Position numbers and translations under genes: made by a program | Shown: piece by piece, positions 41,128 through 50,275 of the stretch | How the letters are laid out: each line of letters opens with the position of its first letter | Position numbering within the stretch: position 1 is the first letter of the stretch | Assembly: GCA_902768435.1 (NCBI GenBank) | Contig: CACXLJ010000014.1 | Coordinates: 1-50,467 of the forward strand | Direction: 5' to 3' | From: an uncultured Bacteroidales bacterium | Lineage (GTDB): Bacteria; Bacteroidota; Bacteroidia; Bacteroidales; Muribaculaceae | Length of the DNA stretch: 50,467 bases | Notes under the pieces: generated by a model | Seen by the model: the letters and a program-made list of their open reading frames with translations, nothing else | What the model was told of the DNA's origin: nothing | Databases searched by the model: none

Positions 41128-41841
41128 TTACTTGGTGAGGATGTCGATGAGGTCGGCTACGCCCTCGGTGGCTTTCTTGGCAATGACATGCACACGGCTG
41201 GGCACGGCCGCCGGGCGCGGGTCGATGTAGTAGATTTCAGCGCTGGAAGGGGCATATTGCAGCAGCGCGGCAGCCGGATACACCACCAGCGAGGTGCCAA
41301 TCACTACAAAGATGTCGGCCTTTTGTGCCAGCTGCACAGCAGGTTCGAAGTTGGGCACAGCCTCGCCAAAGAACACAATGTGAGGACGCACCGGGTCGCC
41401 ATAGGGGTCGCGCGTGTCAACAGTGGTTGTCAGCCCCTTATCGGTGAGCTGGTCGCAAGGCAATTGGTACACACGGTCTTCACGGCGCATCGAGCGCACC
41501 TTCATCAGCTCGCCATGCAGGTGCAGCACATGGCTCGAACCGGCACGCTCGTGAAGGTCGTCGACATTTTGCGTGATGACCTGCACATTGAAGTATTTCT
41601 CGAGTTCCACCAGTCCGCGATGCGCATCATTGGGCATCACCCCTTGGGTCATTTTAGTGCGCATATTGCTGTAGAACTCATGAATGAGTTTAGGATTGGC
41701 AGCAAAGCCCTCGGCACTTGCCACTTCCATCACAGGATAGTTGTCCCACAGGCCGCCTGCATCGCGATAGGTCATCATTCCACTCTCGGCACTGATTCCA
41801 GCACCCGTCGATACCACCAAATTCTTCATTTTTGCATCCAT
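41128..41841 (-). CDS. cobB: Sir2-family NAD-dependent deacylase without zinc cysteines
   Basis: A 237-residue protein. NAD-binding GAGISAESG, YRDAGGLWDNY, TQNVDDLHERAG and catalytic His in LHLHGEL are present. The Tyr and Arg expected of class III (SIRT5/CobB-like desuccinylase) enzymes occur near EFYSNMR. The usual two CxxC zinc pairs are missing: the region after HGELMK has only one Cys (QLPCDQL). The fold likely holds without zinc, as in other Bacteroidetes members. It removes acyl groups from protein lysines in the cytoplasm. The start could also be the ATG four codons in (MKNLVV). Confidence 0.92.
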   Translation of the reverse strand: MDAKMKNLVVSTGAGISAESGMMTYRDAGGLWDNYPVMEVASAEGFAANPKLIHEFYSNMRTKMTQGVMPNDAHRGLVELEKYFNVQVITQNVDDLHERAGSSHVLHLHGELMKVRSMRREDRVYQLPCDQLTDKGLTTTVDTRDPYGDPVRPHIVFFGEAVPNFEPAVQLAQKADIFVVIGTSLVVYPAAALLQYAPSSAEIYYIDPRPAAVPSRVHVIAKKATEGVADLIDILTK

Positions 41842-41969
41842 AGTCGTTCAATTTTGTAATTAGTGAACAAATTTAATCTTTTTTATTCAAAAAGTCAAGG
41901 TTAAGAATATAAATAAATATAACTTTGCACCGATTTTTGAACACCAACAATTAAACGCTGATTTTAGCA

Positions 41970-42641
41970 ATGAAAAAAGTCATTTTTCTCACCTTAGTTG
42001 CCACGATGGCATTTTGCTCACAAGCACAAGAAAATCAAAACAATAATACAAACATGGACAAATTAAGTTATGCACTGGGCCTGAGCATGGGCCAGAACTT
42101 TAAAGGTAGCGGTGTGGCTAACCTCAACATCGACGACTTTGCCGATGCACTGCGCGCCGTCTACAACGACACCGAGAAAAAAATGAGTTATGACGAAGCC
42201 AAGCAGGTGGTGACCGAATTCTTCACCAACCTCGAGGCCGAAGCACGCAACAACAACGAGCGTCTGGGCAAGGAATTCCTTGAGCAGAACGCCAAGCAAG
42301 AGGGCGTGAAAGTGACCGCCAGCGGTCTGCAATACCAGGTGGTGACCGAAGGCACCGGCCCCAAGCCCGGTCCTAACGATGTGGTCACTGTGCACTACAC
42401 CGGCCGCCTGATCGACGGCACCGTGTTCGACAGTTCGGTTGAGCGCGGCGAACCCGCCACCTTTGCTGTGGGTCAAGTGATTCCCGGCTGGGTCGAAGGT
42501 CTGCAGATGATGAACGAAGGCTCGGCATGGCGCCTGTTCATTCCAGCCGAACTCGCCTACGGCTCTCGCGGCACCGGACCCATCCAGCCCAACTCAACCC
42601 TCATCTTCGATGTGCAACTCATCAAAGTAACTAAAAAATAA
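41970..42641 (+). CDS. FKBP-type peptidyl-prolyl isomerase 1 (FkpA/Mip-like)
   Basis: A 223-residue protein. A signal peptide (MKKVIFLTLVATMAFCSQA) is followed by an N-terminal dimerisation-type helical domain (KLSYALGLSMGQNFK, DFADALRAVY) and a C-terminal FKBP domain. The FKBP pocket residues are canonical: VHYTG, DGTVFDSS, VIPGWVEGL (Trp kept), AYGSRG, and the F of LIFDVQL. It catalyses prolyl isomerisation and folding of exported proteins. It is the first of four consecutive FKBP genes. A -7 box TAACTTTG is at 41920-41927. Confidence 0.95.
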   Translation: MKKVIFLTLVATMAFCSQAQENQNNNTNMDKLSYALGLSMGQNFKGSGVANLNIDDFADALRAVYNDTEKKMSYDEAKQVVTEFFTNLEAEARNNNERLGKEFLEQNAKQEGVKVTASGLQYQVVTEGTGPKPGPNDVVTVHYTGRLIDGTVFDSSVERGEPATFAVGQVIPGWVEGLQMMNEGSAWRLFIPAELAYGSRGTGPIQPNSTLIFDVQLIKVTKK

Positions 42642-42677
42642 CAACACACATAAACATCAAATTTCTATCACACTACA

Positions 42678-43598
42678 ATGAAAAAATTCTTTTCAATCGC
42701 TTTAGCAGCTGTGTTGGTGAGTTCGATGCTCTTCAGCTGCAACAAGAAGGGTGGTCACGGCACCACTCCACTCGAAGACTCTATAGCTCAACTCTTTGGC
42801 AAGGGATTCGGCACCTTCATCAAGCAACAGGCAACCGAGGGACCTCAGGCCAATAAAGATTTTGACGCCAACGCATTCCTCAAAGGCTTGAAGATTGTGC
42901 TCGAGTGCGACACATCGGATGTTGAATTCCTGAATGGTCTGCAGGCTGGACAGCAAATCTTCGGTCAGATCATGCAAATCAGCATGCAGGAAGGCGTGAC
43001 CCTCGACAAGGATCTTGTTTACAAGAACATCGAGAAGGTCCTGACCTCGAAGGGCAAAGTGAACACTGCCGACTTGCAGAAGATTGGCAAGGAAATGGAA
43101 GCCATGATCGAGGTGGCACGCAAGCAAATGCTTGCCCGCACACTCAAAGAGGGCAACGACTACATTGCACAGCAGCTCAAGGCCGACAAAGATCTCAAGA
43201 AGACCGCAAGCGGACTGGTGTACAAAATCACCAAGAAAGGCAACGGCGTGAACTTCAAGCAAGACGACGATGTGATGGTGAAATACAAAGGCACACACAT
43301 CGACGGCACAGTGTTCGACGAGTCGCAGAAAGCCACTCCCATGATGGTGTCGAATGGCCAGCTCATCCCCGGCTTTGTTGAGATTCTCAAACTCATGAGC
43401 CCGGGCGCAAAGGCACATGTCATCATTCCCGCCAACCTCGCCTATGGCGAAATGGGCAGCATCGACCGCATGAGCGGCACACGCAGCATCAAGGGCAACG
43501 AGACACTCGTGTTCGACATCGAGACCGGCAACCTTGCCACCGAAGCCGACCTGAAGGCCACCAAGCACAGCGTTGAGGCTTACAATCAGGGCCGTTAA
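42678..43598 (+). CDS. FKBP-type isomerase 2 (lipoprotein)
   Basis: 306 residues. A lipoprotein signal (MKKFFSIALAAVLVSSMLFSC) precedes a helical N-domain (IAQLFGKGFGTFIKQQ, AFLKGLKIVLECDTSDVEFL). The FKBP domain is at about 190-295: VKYKG, DGTVFDES, LIPGFVEIL, with Phe in place of the pocket Trp. Substitutions in the pocket suggest altered or reduced drug/substrate binding. It starts 36 bases after FKBP 1 and is closest to FKBP 4 in architecture (306 and 308 residues). Confidence 0.93.
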   Translation: MKKFFSIALAAVLVSSMLFSCNKKGGHGTTPLEDSIAQLFGKGFGTFIKQQATEGPQANKDFDANAFLKGLKIVLECDTSDVEFLNGLQAGQQIFGQIMQISMQEGVTLDKDLVYKNIEKVLTSKGKVNTADLQKIGKEMEAMIEVARKQMLARTLKEGNDYIAQQLKADKDLKKTASGLVYKITKKGNGVNFKQDDDVMVKYKGTHIDGTVFDESQKATPMMVSNGQLIPGFVEILKLMSPGAKAHVIIPANLAYGEMGSIDRMSGTRSIKGNETLVFDIETGNLATEADLKATKHSVEAYNQGR

Positions 43599-43619
43599 TG
43601 CCCATTTTCAACTCATCAA

Positions 43620-43646
43620 GGAGAGGGTGCCAATCACACCCTCTCC
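43620..43646 (+). terminator. Hairpin between FKBP genes 2 and 3
   Basis: GGAGAGGGTG and CACCCTCTCC form a perfect 10-bp stem with a 7-base loop, followed by only a weak CTTATT. It may be an attenuating or mRNA-stabilising hairpin rather than a full terminator. Confidence 0.55.
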
Positions 43647-43676
43647 CTTATTCATAATCACAATTCACACACATTT

Positions 43677-44216
43677 ATGAAAACTATCACATTCCTCTCA
43701 CTCATTGCAGGCGCATCGCTGTTCATGGCCAGTTGCGGCAACAGCAACAAGGTTGACGAAAAAACCGCACAGGAACTCAATGCCCAAATCGACGCCATGA
43801 ACCAGGAAGGCCAGAAAGTGGCACAGGAAAATGCGCAAAAAGGCGCAAAATACATCGAAGAGCAACTCAAGGCCGACCCCGAACTGAAGAAGACCAAGAG
43901 CGGCCTGGTGTACAAAATCACCGAGCCCGGCGAGGGCAAGCAATTCACTGAGGCCGACAATGTCACGGTTCACTACACCGGCAAGCACATCGACGGCAGC
44001 ACCTTCGACAGCTCGGTCGACCGCGGCGAGCCCGCCACCTTCCCCGTCACTGGCGTAGTGCCCGGCTTCAAGGAGATGCTCATGATGATGCGTCCAGGCG
44101 CAAAGGCCCACTGCATCATTCCCGGCAACCTTGGCTATGGCGAGCAGGGCAATCAGGTAATTGGTCCTAACGAAGTGCTCGTCTTCGACATCGAGGCAAT
44201 TGGTTTAGGCAAATAA
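43677..44216 (+). CDS. FKBP-type isomerase 3 (short lipoprotein)
   Basis: 179 residues. A lipoprotein signal (MKTITFLSLIAGASLFMASC) and a short helical linker (QELNAQIDAMNQEGQKVAQE) lead directly to the FKBP domain: VHYTGKHIDGSTFDSSVD, VVPGFKEMLMMM, GYGEQGNQVIGP. The pocket Trp is replaced by Phe. It lacks the N-terminal dimerisation domain of the other three. Confidence 0.93.
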   Translation: MKTITFLSLIAGASLFMASCGNSNKVDEKTAQELNAQIDAMNQEGQKVAQENAQKGAKYIEEQLKADPELKKTKSGLVYKITEPGEGKQFTEADNVTVHYTGKHIDGSTFDSSVDRGEPATFPVTGVVPGFKEMLMMMRPGAKAHCIIPGNLGYGEQGNQVIGPNEVLVFDIEAIGLGK

Positions 44217-44242
44217 TCTCACAATTATTCACACAATTCACT

Positions 44243-45169
44243 ATGAAAAAGTGTTTTATCATGCTTGCTGCAGGATTCATGTCAATGACTTTCATCGCCT
44301 GCAGCGACAATGGCAGCAAGAAAGCCGAAGATAGTGCCGAAAAAGACTATCTCGCAGTGACAGTCACTGCTAACGAAGACACCATGAGCCAGAACTTTGG
44401 CAAGGGTTTCGGCGCTTTTGTGTCGGGCCAGGTTTTGAGCGACCCCACTGCCAAGAAACTGTTTGACAAGGAAGCGTTCATCAAGGGTCTTGAACTGGTG
44501 ATGAAATGCGACACATCGCTCACCGACATGAACTTCCTGGGTGGCATTCAGCAAGGTTTGGTGCTCATGCAGCAACTGTCAGAACTCGAGTACAGCAACG
44601 ATGTAACCTTCGACCGCAAGAAAGTCGTGGAAAATGTAATTGCTGCCCTGAACAACGACAAGGTGCTCTCAGAGACCGAAATCGAGAAATTGCAGAAAGA
44701 TTTCAACTCGTCGATGGAGAATGCCCGCAATGGCAACCTGAAACAGCGTCTTGACGACGGCAGCAAGTTCGCCGCCGACAAACTCGCCTCGGACAAGAAC
44801 CTGAAGAAGACCAAAAGTGGCCTGATTTACAAGATTACCAAGCAAGGTTCGGGTGCCAACTTCAAGATCAACGACAATGTGACCGTGAAGTACAAAGGCA
44901 TGCACATCGACGGCTCGGTGTTTGACCAGAGCACCAAGGGCTCAGCCATGAAACTCAACGAGCAAACGCTCATTCCCGGTTTCGTGGAACTGCTGCAGCT
45001 CATGAATCCCGGCGCCAAGGCCTATGCCATCATGCCCGCTGCTATTGCCTATGGCACTAACGGTTCGGTCAACAACATGCGCAGGAAAGACATCAAGGGC
45101 AACGAGACCCTCGTCTTTGAAGTCGAGACTGTGGGCATTGCCAAAGAAGAAAAAGAGGCCAAGAAATAA
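44243..45169 (+). CDS. FKBP-type isomerase 4 (lipoprotein)
   Basis: 308 residues. A lipoprotein signal (MKKCFIMLAAGFMSMTFIAC) precedes an N-domain related to FKBP 2 (MSQNFGKGFGAFVSGQ, AFIKGLELVMKCDTS). The FKBP domain has VKYKGMHIDGSVFDQS, LIPGFVELLQLM and AYGTNGSVNNM. The pocket Trp is Phe. It is 26 bases from FKBP 3. With FKBP 2 it looks like a recent duplicate pair separated by FKBP 3. Confidence 0.93.
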   Translation: MKKCFIMLAAGFMSMTFIACSDNGSKKAEDSAEKDYLAVTVTANEDTMSQNFGKGFGAFVSGQVLSDPTAKKLFDKEAFIKGLELVMKCDTSLTDMNFLGGIQQGLVLMQQLSELEYSNDVTFDRKKVVENVIAALNNDKVLSETEIEKLQKDFNSSMENARNGNLKQRLDDGSKFAADKLASDKNLKKTKSGLIYKITKQGSGANFKINDNVTVKYKGMHIDGSVFDQSTKGSAMKLNEQTLIPGFVELLQLMNPGAKAYAIMPAAIAYGTNGSVNNMRRKDIKGNETLVFEVETVGIAKEEKEAKK

Positions 45170-45222
45170 GTCTCTTTCTGTTCAGTTTTAGTATCTTTGC
45201 ATGATTAGCGACAAGTTTTCCT

Positions 45223-46257
45223 ATGGAAGAAGATTTCAACATACACAATGAGCGTCTGCGCACCGACCAGGACTTCGAGAAGGCTTTGCGACCCGTGAGG
45301 TTTGAGGACTTTGCAGGTCAAGACAAGATTATCGACAACCTGCGGGTGTTTGTCGCTGCGGCACGCATGCGCGGCGAAGCGCTCGACCACACCCTTTTTC
45401 ACGGCCCTCCCGGACTGGGAAAGACCACATTGAGCAATATCATTGCCAACGAACTGGGCGTGGGCTTCAAGGTGACTTCGGGACCGGTGCTCGATAAGCC
45501 TGGCGACCTGGCTGGTATCCTCACCTCGCTCGAAGAGAACGATGTGCTCTTTATCGACGAGATTCACCGCCTGAGTCCTATCGTTGAGGAATATCTTTAT
45601 AGCGCCATGGAAGACTACCGCATCGACATCATGATTGACAAGGGCCCCGGCGCACGCTCGGTGCAGCTCACCCTGGCCCCGTTCACCCTGATTGGCGCCA
45701 CCACACGCAGCGGCCTGCTCACCTCGCCGTTGCGTGCCCGTTTCAGCATCAACTGCCACCTCGAGTACTACGGCCACGAGGTGCTGGAGGGCATTGTGAA
45801 GCGCTCGGCAAGGCTGCTCCACATCCCCATCACCGACGAGGCTGCGCTGGAGATTGCCTTGCGAAGCCGTGGCACGCCGCGTATCGCCAACTCGCTGCTG
45901 CGCCGTGTGCGCGACTTTGCACAGGTGAAGGGCAGCGGCAACATCGACACCGCCATTGCCCGCTATGCCCTCGAGGCACTGAACATCGACAAGTATGGCC
46001 TTGATGAGATCGACAACAAGATATTGCTCACCATCATCGACAAGTTCAACGGCGGGCCCGTGGGCATCTCTACCATCGCCACTGCGCTGAGCGAAGATGC
46101 CGGCACCGTGGAGGAAGTGTATGAGCCCTACCTTATCAAAGAAGGCTTCATCAAGCGCACCCCACGCGGTCGCGAAGTGACCGAAAAGGCCTATAAGCAC
46201 CTGCACCGAAACCGCACCTACGAGAGTGGTTCGCTTTTCAGTAACGACGATCAGTAA
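45223..46257 (+). CDS. ruvB: Holliday junction branch migration helicase RuvB
   Basis: A 344-residue AAA+ ATPase that drives branch migration with RuvA and RuvC. Walker A is [10 protein letters not shown], Walker [11 protein letters not shown], sensor 1 [17 protein letters not shown]; the C-terminal winged-helix includes [16 protein letters not shown] and [13 protein letters not shown]. All motifs are intact. A -7 box TATCTTTG is at 45192-45199. The flippase gene follows 18 bases after its stop. Confidence 0.97.
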   Translation: MEEDFNIHNERLRTDQDFEKALRPVRFEDFAGQDKIIDNLRVFVAAARMRGEALDHTLFHGPPGLGKTTLSNIIANELGVGFKVTSGPVLDKPGDLAGILTSLEENDVLFIDEIHRLSPIVEEYLYSAMEDYRIDIMIDKGPGARSVQLTLAPFTLIGATTRSGLLTSPLRARFSINCHLEYYGHEVLEGIVKRSARLLHIPITDEAALEIALRSRGTPRIANSLLRRVRDFAQVKGSGNIDTAIARYALEALNIDKYGLDEIDNKILLTIIDKFNGGPVGISTIATALSEDAGTVEEVYEPYLIKEGFIKRTPRGREVTEKAYKHLHRNRTYESGSLFSNDDQ

Positions 46258-46275
46258 ATCAGCAAAAAAGGCACT

Positions 46276-47775
46276 ATGGCAACCAATCTCAAGTCGCTGG
46301 CAAAAGATACCGCCATCTATGGCGTGAGCAGCATTTTCGGGCGTTTTCTGAACTATCTGCTCGTCCCGCTCTACACACAGACGCTCTCGGCCGCATCGGG
46401 CGGCTATGGCGTGATTACCAATGTGTATGCCTGGACGGCGCTCATCCTGGTCATCCTCACCTTTGGCATGGAAACCACCTTCTTCCGCTTTGCCAACAAG
46501 AGCGAGGAGAACCCCAACACGGTCTATTCCACCACGCTCATCTCGGTAGCGACGGTTTCGCTGGCATTTGTAGTGGCGGTCATCGGGTTCTTGCCAATCA
46601 TCGCGCCCGCCATGGGCTATGAGCAGCACCCGCAGTACATTGGCGTCATGGCGGTGGTGGTGGCACTCGATGCCATCCAGGCTATCCCCTTTGCCTATCT
46701 GCGTTACAAGCGCAAACCCATCAAGTTTGCCACCCTCAAGTTGCTCTTCATCGGCCTCAACATCCTGCTCAACCTGCTCTACTTTGTGGTGCTCCCGCAC
46801 CTCTACAAGTCGCACCCCGACATCATAGGCAAAATCTATGACCCGACGGTAGGAGCGGGTTACGCCTTCTACCTGAACCTGGTGTGTACGGGCATCATCA
46901 CATTCTTCTTCTGGAAAGAACTGTTCGGCATCAAGTATGTGTTCAGCAAGTCGCTGCTCAAGCGCATGCTGCGCTACAGCTGGCCCATCCTGGTGCTGGG
47001 CATCGCCGGCATCCTGAACCAGACTGCCGACAAGATTCTGTTCCCTTTCATCTACGAGGGTGCCGACCAGAAGGCACAACTGGGCATCTACGGTGCCGCC
47101 GCCAAGATTGCCATGATCATGGCGCTCATCACGCAGGCCTTCCGCTATGCCTACGAGCCCTTCGTCTTCGGCAAGAGTCAGGATAAGGACAACAAGGAAA
47201 CCTATGCCAAGGCGATGAGCTACTTCATCATCTTCACCCTGCTGGCCTTCCTTGCCGTGATTGCCTGGATGGAGTTCCTCAAGTATATCATTGCACCCGA
47301 CTATTGGGAGGGGCTGCAGGTGGTTCCCATCGTCATGGCAGCCGAGATCATGATGGGCATCTACTTCAACCTCTCGTTCTGGTACAAGCTCATCGACCGC
47401 ACCATTTGGGGCGCCATCTTCTCGGGCATTGGCTGCGCTGTGCTCATCTTGGTGAATGTGCTCTTCGTGCCCAAGTATGGCTACATTGCTTGCGCATGGG
47501 GCGGTTTTGCAGGCTATGGCACCGCCATGCTCCTCAGCTATCTCGTGGGGCAAAAATATTACCCCATACCCTACCCCATGAAGAGCATCGCCTTCTATGT
47601 GGCTGTGGCGGCGGCTTTGTTTGCCGCTATGGTGCTGGTGCCCACGCAGGGCATGTGGCTCACAACCATCTATCGCACAGTGCTGTTGATGGTGTTTGCC
47701 GCCGTCATCTACAAGCGCGAGCATCTGGCTCCGCTCATGAAGAAACTGCCCCTTGTGGGCCGCTTCTTCAGGTAA
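46276..47775 (+). CDS. Oligosaccharide flippase (Wzx/MATE-type polysaccharide exporter)
   Basis: 499 residues with about 14 membrane segments. The start ATNLKSLAKDTAIYGVSSIF GRFLNYLLVPLYT is typical of the polysaccharide-biosynthesis/flippase family. It would move lipid-linked glycans across the inner membrane. There is no adjacent sugar cluster; it follows ruvB by 18 bases, an arrangement I believe is common in the order (recollection, not checked). Substrate unknown. Confidence 0.93.
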   Translation: MATNLKSLAKDTAIYGVSSIFGRFLNYLLVPLYTQTLSAASGGYGVITNVYAWTALILVILTFGMETTFFRFANKSEENPNTVYSTTLISVATVSLAFVVAVIGFLPIIAPAMGYEQHPQYIGVMAVVVALDAIQAIPFAYLRYKRKPIKFATLKLLFIGLNILLNLLYFVVLPHLYKSHPDIIGKIYDPTVGAGYAFYLNLVCTGIITFFFWKELFGIKYVFSKSLLKRMLRYSWPILVLGIAGILNQTADKILFPFIYEGADQKAQLGIYGAAAKIAMIMALITQAFRYAYEPFVFGKSQDKDNKETYAKAMSYFIIFTLLAFLAVIAWMEFLKYIIAPDYWEGLQVVPIVMAAEIMMGIYFNLSFWYKLIDRTIWGAIFSGIGCAVLILVNVLFVPKYGYIACAWGGFAGYGTAMLLSYLVGQKYYPIPYPMKSIAFYVAVAAALFAAMVLVPTQGMWLTTIYRTVLLMVFAAVIYKREHLAPLMKKLPLVGRFFR

Positions 47776-47890
47776 CTGTTATGGCGAGTTCTGGTCTTTG
47801 TTAAGATTTTTTCACCTCAAAAACGAGCACTCGCTAAGTGAGATTTGAACATTATTATTAACTTTGTGACTTGATAATTATCTGTCAACT

Positions 47891-49189
47891 GTGAATTTTA
47901 GACATTCCATCTGGTGTTTCGTGCTTTGCACAATCTTCACTGCTTTGGGCGCAAAGGCTCAGAGTGAGATTGTTATAGACGACAACACGATCGATGCGAG
48001 CAGCGTGATTTACGACGGCATCGATGTGTCGAACTACCAGAGAGACATCGACTGGAGAGCCACAGCCAAGGATAAGAACATCAAGTTCGTTTATGTGAAG
48101 GCCACCGAGGGTGCCAACCACAAGCAGCATCGCTACATCTATAATATCGAGAATGCGCGCAAGCACGGCATCAAGGTGGGCAGCTACCACTTCTTCCGCA
48201 CCACATCGTCGGTCGAATCACAATTCCGCAACTTCATCTCCATCGTCAAGCCCGAGGACCAGGACCTGGTGCCCCTCATCGATGTGGAGACCCGCAAGGG
48301 CTGGACTGGCGAGCAGTTGGCCGACAGTGTGAAACTGTTTGCCGACATGCTCGAAGAATACTACGGGTGTAAGCCCATGATCTACACGGGCGCCTCGTTC
48401 TACAACTCATTCCTGTCGCGCACACTCAAGGGCTACAAACTCTTCATTGCCCGCTACTCCAAGTCCGAGCCGCGCCTCAACGACGCCAAGTGGACCCTGT
48501 GGCAGTTCTCCGAGCGCGGACGCATTGCCGGCATCGACCACTATGTGGACTTGAGCCGTTTCAACAAGGGGTGCGGCTTGAAAGACATCCTCATCAAGGA
48601 CAACTCCACGGGCAAACGCAAGAACCGCAATGTGATGGGCGAGGTGAAAGATGTGCCGCCGCCACGCAAGGTGCAAGTCGACGAAAAGCAAGAAGTGCCC
48701 ATGTCGGCCAAGCAGCGCGAACGCTTGAGAAAAGAGCAGGAAAAGGCCGAAAAAGAGGCCAAGAAACGCGCCGAGAAAGAGGCCAAGGAAAAGAAAAAAG
48801 AGCAGGAACGCATCAAGAAACAGCGCGAGGAGCAAGAAAAGCGCCAGCGCGAACTGCTCAAGAAGCAGCAAAAAGAGCAGCAGGAAAAACTCAAGCAAGA
48901 GCAGGAACGCAAAGACAAACTTGAGCGCGAACGCCAGGAGCGCCTCGAAAAAGACCGAAAAGAAAAGGCCAAGAAAGAGCAACTCGAGAAAGAAGAGCGT
49001 GCGCGCAAGCAGGCCGAGCAGCAAAAGCGCATAGAGGAACTTGAAAAGAAGAAAGCTGCCGACGAAAAGAAGCGTGCCTCTGAAAAGAAGAAGGCTGCCC
49101 TCGCCGAGAAATACAACAAGACGAGCGCCAACCAGCAAAATGTGAACAAGGGCAAGAAAATCAACCAGAGTTCTGCCGACAACGATTAA
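47891..49189 (+). CDS. Secreted GH25 lysozyme with long charged coiled-coil tail
   Basis: 432 residues from a GTG start at 47891, the only one giving a signal peptide (MNFRHSIWCFVLCTIFTALGAKA). The GH25 muramidase domain is residues 40-235: Asp46 in GIDVSNYQ, VKATEGA, GSYHFFRT, catalytic Asp/Glu in PLIDVETRKG and WTLWQFSE. A Lys/Glu/Gln-rich, almost pure coiled coil of about 150 residues (KEQEKAEKEAKKRAEKEAKE and on) follows, ending in an Asn/Ser/Lys tail. GH25 enzymes cut peptidoglycan; the coiled coil is not part of the family. A -7 box TAACTTTG is at 47859-47866. The tail resembles the PorW-like tail in composition. Confidence 0.93.
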   Translation: MNFRHSIWCFVLCTIFTALGAKAQSEIVIDDNTIDASSVIYDGIDVSNYQRDIDWRATAKDKNIKFVYVKATEGANHKQHRYIYNIENARKHGIKVGSYHFFRTTSSVESQFRNFISIVKPEDQDLVPLIDVETRKGWTGEQLADSVKLFADMLEEYYGCKPMIYTGASFYNSFLSRTLKGYKLFIARYSKSEPRLNDAKWTLWQFSERGRIAGIDHYVDLSRFNKGCGLKDILIKDNSTGKRKNRNVMGEVKDVPPPRKVQVDEKQEVPMSAKQRERLRKEQEKAEKEAKKRAEKEAKEKKKEQERIKKQREEQEKRQRELLKKQQKEQQEKLKQEQERKDKLERERQERLEKDRKEKAKKEQLEKEERARKQAEQQKRIEELEKKKAADEKKRASEKKKAALAEKYNKTSANQQNVNKGKKINQSSADND

Positions 49190-49229
49190 CTTGCAAGCAT
49201 TCAGATTTTTCTGCTGCGATTTGTATTTC

Positions 49230-49949
49230 ATGATGAAAAAGCTACACATTATCACACCTGTTAAGGATTCAATCAGCACGGCCCAAGATACGATTCACTC
49301 AATCGTTTCTTCCGATACTACCGTGCCATTCATCTACACGGTGTATAATGATTTCTCTACCGACGAAAACACGGCCAAGCTGAAGCAGCTGTCAGCATCC
49401 AAGCAATTCGAACTGGTCAACCTGAGCGATGTTACCAGCCACCCCTCGCCCAATTATCTGCTTGTGCTCCAAATGGCCCAGCAAAAAGCGCTGGCCGATG
49501 GGGCCGACCTGCTCATTGTCGAGAGTGATGTTCAGGTCGACAAGCACACCATTCAAGCACTTTGCGAGGGAGCCCGCTCAATGCCTGGATGTGGCATTGC
49601 TGCAGCTGTCACAGTCAACGAAAAAGGCAAAATCAATTATCCTTACGAGTATGCGGCCAGGTGGGGAAAAACGGTGGTCGATAATCATAAACATTGCAGC
49701 TTTTGCTGCTCATTGCTGACCCATGAACTATTGAGCAAATTTGATTTCCACGATCTCGACTCGACAAAAAGCTGGTACGATGTAACCATATCGCACAAAT
49801 CTCTTGAACTGGGTTTCAAGAACTATCTGTTCATGAACCTGCCAGTGTGCCATCGTCCGCATTCAAGCCGCCCATGGAAACTGCTCAAATACCGGAATCC
49901 CATTCTCTATTATTGGAGAAAATACACCAAAGGCCTCGATAAAATCTGA
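49230..49949 (+). CDS. Glycosyltransferase family 2
   Basis: 239 residues from the ATG at 49230 (or 49233). A GT-A start (KKLHIITPVKDSISTAQDTI) is followed by YNDFSTDENTAKL and LLIVESDVQVD, the position of the DxD metal site with ESD in place of DxD. An alternative start upstream at 49191 is a TTG within the gap. The C-terminal half (SWYDVTISHKSLELGF, PVCHRPHSSRPWKLLKY) fits an acceptor domain. Its last codons (GLDKI and stop) are repeated three more times downstream as DNA. Substrate unknown. Confidence 0.85.
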   Translation: MMKKLHIITPVKDSISTAQDTIHSIVSSDTTVPFIYTVYNDFSTDENTAKLKQLSASKQFELVNLSDVTSHPSPNYLLVLQMAQQKALADGADLLIVESDVQVDKHTIQALCEGARSMPGCGIAAAVTVNEKGKINYPYEYAARWGKTVVDNHKHCSFCCSLLTHELLSKFDFHDLDSTKSWYDVTISHKSLELGFKNYLFMNLPVCHRPHSSRPWKLLKYRNPILYYWRKYTKGLDKI

Positions 49950-50047
49950 CACTGCCCCCGTCTCGACAAAACCTGACACCGTGCTTGCCCCGACAAAATC
50001 TAACACTGCCCTGTCTCGACAAAATCTGACACTGCGCTTGCCTCAAC
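49935..50047 (+). repeat. 27-bp tandem repeat covering the 3' end of the GT2 gene
   Basis: Units begin CTCGAYAAAATCTGACACTG at 49935, 49962, 49989 and 50015, with a partial copy at 50042; spacing is 27, 27, 26, 27. The first unit contains the stop codon of the GT2 gene; copies vary by one to three bases. Confidence 0.9.
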
Positions 50048-50159
50048 AAGCACATCCACCCCATTGAACATTTTCAGGATAATTACTAAATTGTGCACAC
50101 TTCCCACAAATCACCTAATAATAACAGGTGTTCAATGATTGTGCATAAAAAACTATTAA

Positions 50160-50275
50160 TGTCCAGTTAAAAGTCCGTTAGGACTGTCAAGAACTTAGGC
50201 AGGGGTGAAGCCGTAGGCGAGAACCCCTGTCAATCAAGCATATACAGCATTAGTTCCGTAGGGACGGCAGAATGT
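50160..50275 (+). repeat. Structured dispersed intergenic element, copy 2
   Basis: Nearly identical to 23451-23522 over 73 bases (AAGTCCGTTAGGACTGTCAA, GGCAGGGGTGAAGCC, GAGAACCCCTGT), then the diverged third hairpin GTTCC-GTA-GGGAC. An inverted copy of the third hairpin (TCTGTCGCCCTAATGGGGC) is at 50293-50316, and GAGCACTTCGTGGTT at 50429-50443 matches 23870-23884. No gene is visible in 50048-50467. Confidence 0.8.

Noticed and set aside
45205..47724. An 839-codon open frame on the minus strand opposite ruvB and the flippase
   Set aside because: Both plus-strand genes have clear family motifs; the antisense frame is rich in His, Glu, Val as a complement artefact of GC-skewed codons.
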